Of a DNA stretch of 21,360 nt, positions 17,615 to 21,360 are shown one piece after another. The notes beneath the pieces were generated by a model that did no database searches, was not told the DNA's origin, and saw only the letters and a program-made list of their open reading frames with translations. The translations under genes and the position numbers were made by a program. The stretch spans positions 1 to 21,360 of the IMG/VR virus record IMGVR_UViG_3300035158_000295. One strand, given 5' to 3'. How positions within the stretch are numbered: position 1 is the first letter of the stretch; each line of letters starts with the position of its first letter. The DNA is from a virus.

Positions 17615-17974
17615 GAAGTTGCTCGGTAGCGATATCCCAAGCGCATGAGCCGCCTTGAAGATGTTGTTCCGATGCATCTCAGGAGAACGAGAACGCGGCT
17701 TGTCCGCACTCATCATCAACCTGTTGAAAGCTTCCTTCTGACCACCCTTCAACTCAAAGTCCTTCTTCAACTTCATGTACACCTTGACCGCCAAGTCCCA
17801 CGTCTGCTCGTCAACGTGGTCCTCAAGCTTCGAGAGTTCACGTTGGTCCAGGGCAAGGTCCATCAAGCTTTCACCCGCCTGACGCTCTCTAGTCGTAGTA
17901 GATGCTTTGAATTGGGCAATCAACTGTCTTGCCATCCACACCAACTCGGCTGCTACCTTCTGATTGTCCATCAT
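17609..17974 (-). CDS. Unknown phage protein, helical (121 aa)
   Basis: From ATG 17974 with GGAG upstream: MMDNQKVAAELVWMARQLIA, a charged middle, and an end HRNNIFKAAHALGISLPSNF that looks like a small helix-turn-helix. The N-terminal VAxELVxxAxxL pattern also occurs at the start of the next gene upstream (VARELVRVAKDLKAG), so the two may share an N-terminal helical domain. I recall this start in several phage proteins of unknown role. Confidence 0.7.
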   Translation of the reverse strand: MMDNQKVAAELVWMARQLIAQFKASTTTRERQAGESLMDLALDQRELSKLEDHVDEQTWDLAVKVYMKLKKDFELKGGQKEAFNRLMMSADKPRSRSPEMHRNNIFKAAHALGISLPSNFF

Positions 17975-17980
17975 CGTCTC

Positions 17981-18334
17981 CTACAGTCTCAGATACAGCC
18001 CTGTCTGACCCTCGAAAAGTTCAATCAACTGGTCCCAATACACACCCGAATGCTTCTTCACGACCTTGACGCCCTTGACCGATACGTTGAGGAACTCCAT
18101 GTCGTAAAGGTCATCACCTCTCAACGTGACCTTCAGCGCGTTACCCTTAGACCTCTGCCGGTTGGGAAACAAGAAGCTTAGGTCCTTGCCGCTGGTCGAG
18201 AAACTGTGAGCACCAATCATCGCCTTGAGTCTGCCAGCACCACCCATCTGTTGAAGGATGACATCGGCAACTCCGGCCTTGAGGTCCTTGGCTACCCTCA
18301 CTAATTCCCGTGCCACATCATCCTTCGTTCCCAT
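17981..18334 (-). CDS. Conserved unknown phage protein (117 aa)
   Basis: From ATG 18334 with AGGAG eight bases upstream. An N-terminal helix DDVARELVRVAKDLKAG is followed by LQQMGGAGRLKAMIGAHSFS, an NALKVTLRGDDLYDMEF strand region and the end SGVYWDQLIELFEGQTGLYL. I recognise this architecture (MxGAxxF... LxxxDxYxVxF... GVYxDQLxxxFExxTGL) from proteins found in many unrelated phages and plasmids; function unknown. It lies six bases upstream of the related 121-residue gene. Confidence 0.8.
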   Translation of the reverse strand: MGTKDDVARELVRVAKDLKAGVADVILQQMGGAGRLKAMIGAHSFSTSGKDLSFLFPNRQRSKGNALKVTLRGDDLYDMEFLNVSVKGVKVVKKHSGVYWDQLIELFEGQTGLYLRL

Positions 18335-18440
18335 GAGACTACTCCTCATAACCACTTATTTCGCTTGTTTTTACAATGACTCTAAAAGCAACCTGCCTTT
18401 TGGAACAGGCGCGTGTCACGAAACCTTCCGTCACCCTCAA

Positions 18441-18465
18441 GCGGAATATAAAAGAAATATGACAA
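18441..18465 (-). promoter_or_regulatory. ATTCTTT-type motif site
   Basis: The complement reads TTGTCATATTTCTTTTATAT, then TCCGCTTGAGGGTGACGG, closely matching the site at 8058-8082. It points to the gene starting at 18334. Confidence 0.55.
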
Positions 18466-18545
18466 CAAAATGGGCCTTCTGTCTCAGATTGTCGTCACGC
18501 TTCATTTGAACCTCCTTCCACAAATATCCTTACTATAGGTCGAAG

Positions 18546-18563
18546 GTTCAAAGAATTATCACA
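18546..18563 (-). promoter_or_regulatory. ATTCTTT motif with downstream TATAGT
   Basis: The complement reads TTGTGATAATTCTTTGAACC, then TTCGACCTATAGTAAGG. It lies immediately after the odd tRNA at 18566-18640. Confidence 0.45.
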
Positions 18564-18565
18564 AA

Positions 18566-18640
18566 AGGGAGAAAGGGAGTTGAACCCTTACCACGACCTT
18601 TGAAACCGTGTGACTTGTGCCGAACAGTCAGTATCTCCCT
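18566..18640 (-). tRNA. Irregular tRNA, anticodon uncertain (TCA or CAA)
   Basis: Acceptor AGGGAGA/TCTCCCT and T arm AAGGG-TTCAACT-CCCTT are perfect. The D arm needs four bases after the acceptor (GAC/GTC stem). The anticodon stem pairs as CACGG/TCGTG only with a nine-base loop, TTTCAAAGG; reading from U33 gives TCA, while extending the stem with two G:U pairs gives CAA. The variable region is short and CCA is absent. Possibly defective. Confidence 0.55.
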
Positions 18641-18649
18641 ACTCGCATC

Positions 18650-18725
18650 TGGTGGGCACGGGAGGACTCGAACCTCCAACTTTTTCCTTGTAAGGGAAGC
18701 ACTCTAGCCATTGAGTTACGCGCCC
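18650..18725 (-). tRNA. tRNA-Val (TAC)
   Basis: Full cloverleaf with encoded CCA; the loop CTTACAA gives TAC. The NADAR gene ends inside its 5' part. Confidence 0.94.
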
Positions 18726-19135
18726 TTTAGTTCCTCTCTCACCTTCATGAGTATCTTGCCAAGGTGGTTCTGGCCATCGCCATTGCAGACACCCCAAAAG
18801 GTGTCTCCCCACCAATTTCCTTCCGTCAGTTGTTCGTCACCCGTATCCAGCAACTTCTGCCTGAACGGGTCCTTACTGAACTTCTGCCTGACAAGCTGTT
18901 CCATGATTTCCAGCTTCATCTCTTCCCAGTGCGACCTCAACACGAGCCTTCGTCCAGCCCGCTTCGCCTTACCGGGCGTATCCAACTGAGCAACCAGCAT
19001 ACGCAGGTTCGGGTCTTTCGTCTTCGCCGCTTGGTATGCGTGTTCCACTGAGGGATACACGATACCCTCAAACTCCACCTCTGACAGATGGAAGTTCGAC
19101 AGGAACGAAAACTCACCTGTGAATTGAACTATCAT
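18716..19135 (-). CDS. NADAR domain protein (DUF1768, YbiA-like)
   Basis: Encodes 139 residues from ATG 19135 (GAGG nine bases upstream). FSFLSNFHLSEVEFEGIVYP at residues 8-27 and SVEHAYQAAKTKD (28-40) are the opening of the family; GNWWGDTFWGVCNGDGQNHL and GKILMKVRE close it. The catalytic-site residues (SxEHxYQxxK, WG..) are present and the length fits. NADAR enzymes remove ADP-ribose from modified bases or act on ribosylated pyrimidine intermediates; in a phage, reversal of a host ADP-ribosylation defence is an attractive guess. The last codons overlap the tRNA-Val acceptor, and its TAA stop is tRNA bases 8-10. Confidence 0.9.
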   Translation of the reverse strand: MIVQFTGEFSFLSNFHLSEVEFEGIVYPSVEHAYQAAKTKDPNLRMLVAQLDTPGKAKRAGRRLVLRSHWEEMKLEIMEQLVRQKFSKDPFRQKLLDTGDEQLTEGNWWGDTFWGVCNGDGQNHLGKILMKVREELKGA

Positions 19136-19288
19136 GCCGAGCCTCGAATCCTTCGCCAAGCCAGTTCCCAATGTCGGTCCACCGTTGTCCACGTCATCTT
19201 GTGGATGTGCCTAAAGTCATCCACCAGAAACGGATAGATGAAAGCCAGAAACAGTATCTTCTCCGCTACTGTTTCTCAACCCTTTCAT
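19132..19288 (-). pseudogene. Possible small frameshifted gene before NADAR
   Basis: ATG 19288 (GAGG upstream) opens only 23 codons. Another frame reads ILFLAFIYPFLVDDFRHIHK, then MTWTTVDRHWELAWRRIRGS, and its TGA overlaps the NADAR ATG. Joined they would form a short membrane-associated protein. Weak evidence. Confidence 0.3.
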
Positions 19289-19307
19289 GTTACATCCTGC
19301 CTCATCA

Positions 19308-19336
19308 TTATATACGCAAAAGCTCTGAAAAATACC
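19308..19336 (-). promoter_or_regulatory. Promoter, GGTATT-N16-TATATAA
   Basis: Directly after a terminator; shares GGTAYT-N16-TATAT and a following GATGA with the promoter at 1486-1514. Confidence 0.65.
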
Positions 19337-19376
19337 AAAAAAGAAGCCCTCGCACCCGTTTTCGCGGGCCGAGGGC
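19337..19376 (-). terminator. Intrinsic terminator
   Basis: GCCCTCG..CGAGGGC stem (with an inner GC-rich hairpin) followed by TTCTTTTTT on the minus strand. Confidence 0.9.
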
Positions 19377-19403
19377 CGGTGTGTCTTGCTGTATTTCAGA
19401 GCT

Positions 19404-19520
19404 TTACAGCGCAACTCCGGCCACTTGGCCAACGACGAGTACCAACAGTCCGAGCGCAAGCACCACTCGTAAAGTGGAGCCGCCTAGGACCTTCAGTACC
19501 AATCGTATTGCGCTGTGCAT
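19404..19520 (-). CDS. Small single-span membrane protein (38 aa)
   Basis: ATG 19520 with CGGAG eight bases upstream: a basic start, MHSAIRLVLKVLGGSTLR, then one hydrophobic helix VVLALGLLVLVVGQVAGVAL to the end. It lies alone between two terminators. It could be a holin-like or membrane-modifying small protein, but size and sequence alone do not decide. Clearly expressed-looking (own ribosome site and terminator). Confidence 0.65.
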   Translation of the reverse strand: MHSAIRLVLKVLGGSTLRVVLALGLLVLVVGQVAGVAL

Positions 19521-19540
19521 CGTTTTCTCCGTAGGTACAA

Positions 19541-19570
19541 CGATATCCTGATATCTCATATCTCATATCT
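19541..19570. repeat. Short direct repeats (CATATCT / GATATC)
   Basis: Minus strand reads AGATATG AGATATG AGATATC AGGATATC: two exact 7-mers and two variants between the capsid terminator and the small membrane gene. Possible regulator site; no promoter box is obvious. Confidence 0.6.
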
Positions 19571-19579
19571 TGACCTCTC

Positions 19580-19619
19580 AAAAGAAAGGCCCCCTAGGTG
19601 TTACCCTAGAGGGCCTTGA
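19580..19619 (-). terminator. Intrinsic terminator after the capsid gene
   Basis: AAGGCCCTCTAGGGT..ACCTAGGGGGCCTT hairpin followed by TCTTTT on the minus strand. Confidence 0.9.
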
Positions 19620-19672
19620 AGCTCCCAACTTCAGCCTGTGCTCGGTAGCAACCCGCTACCTACCTGACTGGC

Positions 19673-20533
19673 TTACACCCTCGTGATATTGATGACTTGC
19701 AACGCATACGGGTTGTACGCGCCGATGCCAAGGTTCTCGAAGATGGAGAAACCAATCAAGCGGTTCTTCGGGTCGTCAGCCGACAGGACGGTCAACTCTG
19801 TACGAACAGGAATCCTACCGAAGAATTCCGGCTCACCACAGACGTAGACAGTACCTTCGGTGACCACGCGGGATGTGATGATGTTCGCACCCCACACTTT
19901 ACCCATAAGGCCGGTCTTGAGCAATCTGGCTTGAGTTTCGATGTCAAAAGTGTCGCGGTCCCACTTACGCATGTCCGCGAAATCCTTGGCGTTCATGAAC
20001 ACATTCGCCACACGCATGTCGGTGCGCTCAACGTTTGCGAACGCATCGGCCAAGCTGTTTGCTGTCAGGTTACCCGTCACCGGGATTGCCGGGTTGGGGT
20101 TGCTGGCATCAGCGGCCATAGCATCCATGACTGCGAACACCTTGCGGTCTTCCTCGGCCTGAGTCTCAGACTTGGCGAGGTCCACACTACGCTCGATGAG
20201 GTCAAACCGACGAGCCTTGATTTCCGTCAACTGGATTTCAGGGTTCGATGCGATTTCAAAGAGCGGGAACAGCACTCTCTTGGGCTTTGCGACCGCGACA
20301 ATGTTTTCGCCCTCTTCACCAACCACGTAGGCGGTGATATTCGGGTCCTTGTCGTAAATCGGAAGTGCGCCATCAGGAAGCTGTTCCACGTAGAACGCCT
20401 TGCGTCCTACGGAAGCGTAATCCCTGCGCCGTCTGAGAGGCTGAATCATACTGGCCGCAAGACGCTGCCGTCCGGCTGCGGTCTTGATGTGGTCGCTGAT
20501 AATCTGCTGCTTGGTCTGATTGTCAACTGCCAT
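19673..20533 (-). CDS. Major capsid protein (HK97-fold-like)
   Basis: Encodes 286 residues from ATG 20533 with AGGAGG eight bases upstream. The order of segments is that of a phage coat protein: a helical N-arm (KQQIISDHIKTAAGRQRLAA), an E-loop-like DGALPIYDKDPNITAYVVGE, the spine-helix part ERSVDLAKSETQAEEDRKVF, then a P-domain VANVFMNAKDFADMRKWDRD, LLKTGLMGKVWGANIITSRV and a closing strand LGIGAYNPYALQVINITRV. The RTELTVLSADDPKN region and the YNP(Y/N)A end are typical of coat proteins in several Firmicutes and marine phages. It assembles the icosahedral head. It is preceded by two other structural-type genes with near-identical leaders and followed by a strong terminator. Confidence 0.8.
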   Translation of the reverse strand: MAVDNQTKQQIISDHIKTAAGRQRLAASMIQPLRRRRDYASVGRKAFYVEQLPDGALPIYDKDPNITAYVVGEEGENIVAVAKPKRVLFPLFEIASNPEIQLTEIKARRFDLIERSVDLAKSETQAEEDRKVFAVMDAMAADASNPNPAIPVTGNLTANSLADAFANVERTDMRVANVFMNAKDFADMRKWDRDTFDIETQARLLKTGLMGKVWGANIITSRVVTEGTVYVCGEPEFFGRIPVRTELTVLSADDPKNRLIGFSIFENLGIGAYNPYALQVINITRV

Positions 20534-20620
20534 TGCTACGACCTCCTAGTGTGCCTCTCAAAAGACACGTGTTACTTTGGTCAGTTACAGCACAATGCTG
20601 TAACACACAATTCATCTGGA

Positions 20621-21115
20621 TTAGATGCGCATATCGAGTCCGAGCGTCGGGCTTGCCGTTGTCGGGACCTTGGTCACAACACCAACAACCGTACCTTCAC
20701 TGGACACTTCATTGCTGAGGAAACCTTGCGCCGAAGCGTACAGCTTGTCACCCACAGCGTAGGTGAGGTCTGCGGCATCGGCAGCATTCCTCGTCTCATA
20801 TACATCGACTTCGACACTGGGCTGACCCTTGATGACAGCAACCTTGCCGGATGCGACAGCGGGGCTGTTCTCAAAGGCTGCACCAGCGGCATCGTTCACG
20901 AACAGGCCGACAGGCATAAGCTCGTCAGTACCGGGGACTACCGTGTAGTCCAAACCGGCGCTTACGGCTGCCACGGACCCGCCGAGAACACCATTTGGCG
21001 TGTTCACACTCAAGGTCGTGTTCGTATTCACGCCGTAGTTCGACTTGGTAAAGCAAGCGTCACTGAGCGACGGAATAGAGTTCAACTGAGCGCGAATCAG
21101 GATGGTAAGTGCCAT
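20621..21115 (-). CDS. Structural protein, probably head decoration or capsid-associated
   Basis: Encodes 164 residues from ATG 21115. Composition is that of a beta-rich virion protein: many Val, Thr, Ala and Gly (SVAAVSAGLDYTVVPGTDEL, then LMPVGLFVND), with YAVGDKLYASAQGFLSNEVS and GTVVGVVTKVPTTASPTLGL near the end. The position, just upstream of the capsid gene, and a ribosome leader shared with it (AGGAGGTCGTAGCAATGGC) argue for high-level co-expression with the capsid, fitting a decoration or stabilisation protein. No specific family recognised. Confidence 0.65.
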   Translation of the reverse strand: MALTILIRAQLNSIPSLSDACFTKSNYGVNTNTTLSVNTPNGVLGGSVAAVSAGLDYTVVPGTDELMPVGLFVNDAAGAAFENSPAVASGKVAVIKGQPSVEVDVYETRNAADAADLTYAVGDKLYASAQGFLSNEVSSEGTVVGVVTKVPTTASPTLGLDMRI

Positions 21116-21151
21116 TGCTACGACCTCCTGTTCCTTCTAGGGGACTTGTCC

Positions 21152-21360
21152 TTACGCGAACACATCGCTTACGTCGGGAGCATCTTTCCAAACACTCGAA
21201 ATGTCATTCACCGTTGATTCAGAAGCAACCTTCGGCTGGCCTCCGAGCTTCTTGACGCCCTTCTTGCTGGCCTTCTTGCTGGCCTTCTTGCTGGCCTTCT
21301 TGCTGGCCTTCTTGCTGGCCTTCTTGCTGGCCTTCTTGCTGGCCTTCTTGCTGGCCTTCT
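21152..21360 (-). CDS. Lysine-rich KKAS-repeat protein, C-terminal part (start outside window)
   Basis: The visible part is a run of four-residue repeats (Lys-Lys-Ala-Ser/Gly) from a 12-bp DNA repeat, followed by KKGVKKLGGQPKVASESTVN, DISSVWKDAPDVSDVFA and TAA (21152-21154). The repeat resembles histone-H1-like or nucleoid-type basic tails. The position, directly upstream of the two virion genes, suggests a head protein: a scaffold or protease with a DNA-binding tail, or a packaged DNA-condensing protein. The rest of the gene lies beyond the edge. Confidence 0.7.
   Translation of the reverse strand, partial: KASKKASKKASKKASKKASKKASKKASKKASKKGVKKLGGQPKVASESTVNDISSVWKDAPDVSDVFA
21257..21360. 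repeat. 12-bp tandem repeat (GGCCTTCTTGCT), at least 8 units
   Basis: Units are nearly all perfect and run off the window edge. The frame is kept because 12 is a multiple of 3; copy number can change without breaking the gene. Confidence 0.95.

Noticed and set aside
19697-21217. A 506-codon plus-strand open frame
   Set aside because: It is antisense to the capsid and structural genes, lacks a ribosome site and has no protein-like pattern; the minus-strand genes explain the open frame.
1-21360. CRISPR array, insertion sequence or integrase
   Set aside because: No regularly spaced repeats with unique spacers and no transposase or integrase motifs were found; the tandem repeats present have no spacers.

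Overview
The window looks like part of the genome of a large tailed phage (Caudoviricetes) or closely related prophage infecting a bacterium. Evidence: an HK97-fold-like major capsid protein, a second structural protein and a lysine-repeat protein at the right edge; very compact gene packing with Shine-Dalgarno starts; dCMP deaminase; many small unknown genes; many homing-type endonucleases; and a very large tRNA set. Almost everything is on the minus strand. The only plus-strand genes I can support are three decayed homing-endonuclease copies. The host cannot be named from sequence alone.

Layout (minus strand, read from right to left): 21360-19673 holds a KKAS-repeat protein, a 164-residue structural protein and the capsid protein, closed by a terminator. 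19620-17250 holds a small membrane protein, a NADAR protein, tRNA-Val, an irregular tRNA, two unknown phage proteins and a long inverted repeat. 17143-13391 holds an HNH nuclease next to tRNA-Leu, tRNA-Met, small genes, a DIP1984-like coiled-coil protein and a glycosyltransferase-like protein; several genes here are split by single-base frameshifts. 13300-11471 holds an initiator-like tRNA, a broken plus-strand HNH gene, and a tmRNA gene interrupted by an HNH gene. 11369-7031 holds a lipoprotein, an Mth938-like protein, dCMP deaminase, a YegP-like protein, a SLOG-fold protein and a zinc metallopeptidase. 7030-5611 is a tRNA array (Pro, Gly, Gly, Arg, Cys, Ile, Ile) with an HNH gene and, directly before one tRNA-Gly, a 94-nt RNA carrying the RNase P catalytic core. 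5270-3102 is a probable restriction-modification remnant (RHH regulator, Dam-type methylase, truncated HNH nuclease) followed by a P-loop protein. 3111-1 is a second dense tRNA array (Pro, Met x2, a Thr-like long tRNA, Glu x3, Phe, Trp, Ala x2, Tyr, His) with small genes squeezed between.

The striking theme is that this phage carries much of a tRNA and translation kit: about 25 tRNA genes, several tRNA fragments, a miniature RNase P-type RNA able in principle to mature the tRNA 5' ends, and a tmRNA. The two strongest novelties are (1) the 94-nt RNA at 6733-6826, with RNase P conserved regions CR-I and CR-V, a P4 helix with its bulged U, a P3-like hairpin and P1, but no specificity domain; and (2) a tmRNA whose two halves are separated by an HNH-encoding insert bounded by a 26-nt inverted repeat, leaving pseudoknot 1 able to form across the insert. 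Further oddities are genes whose stop codons lie inside the next tRNA, a repeated hairpin directly after the two tRNAs that lack a standard encoded CCA, and a promoter-like motif found on both strands upstream of genes.
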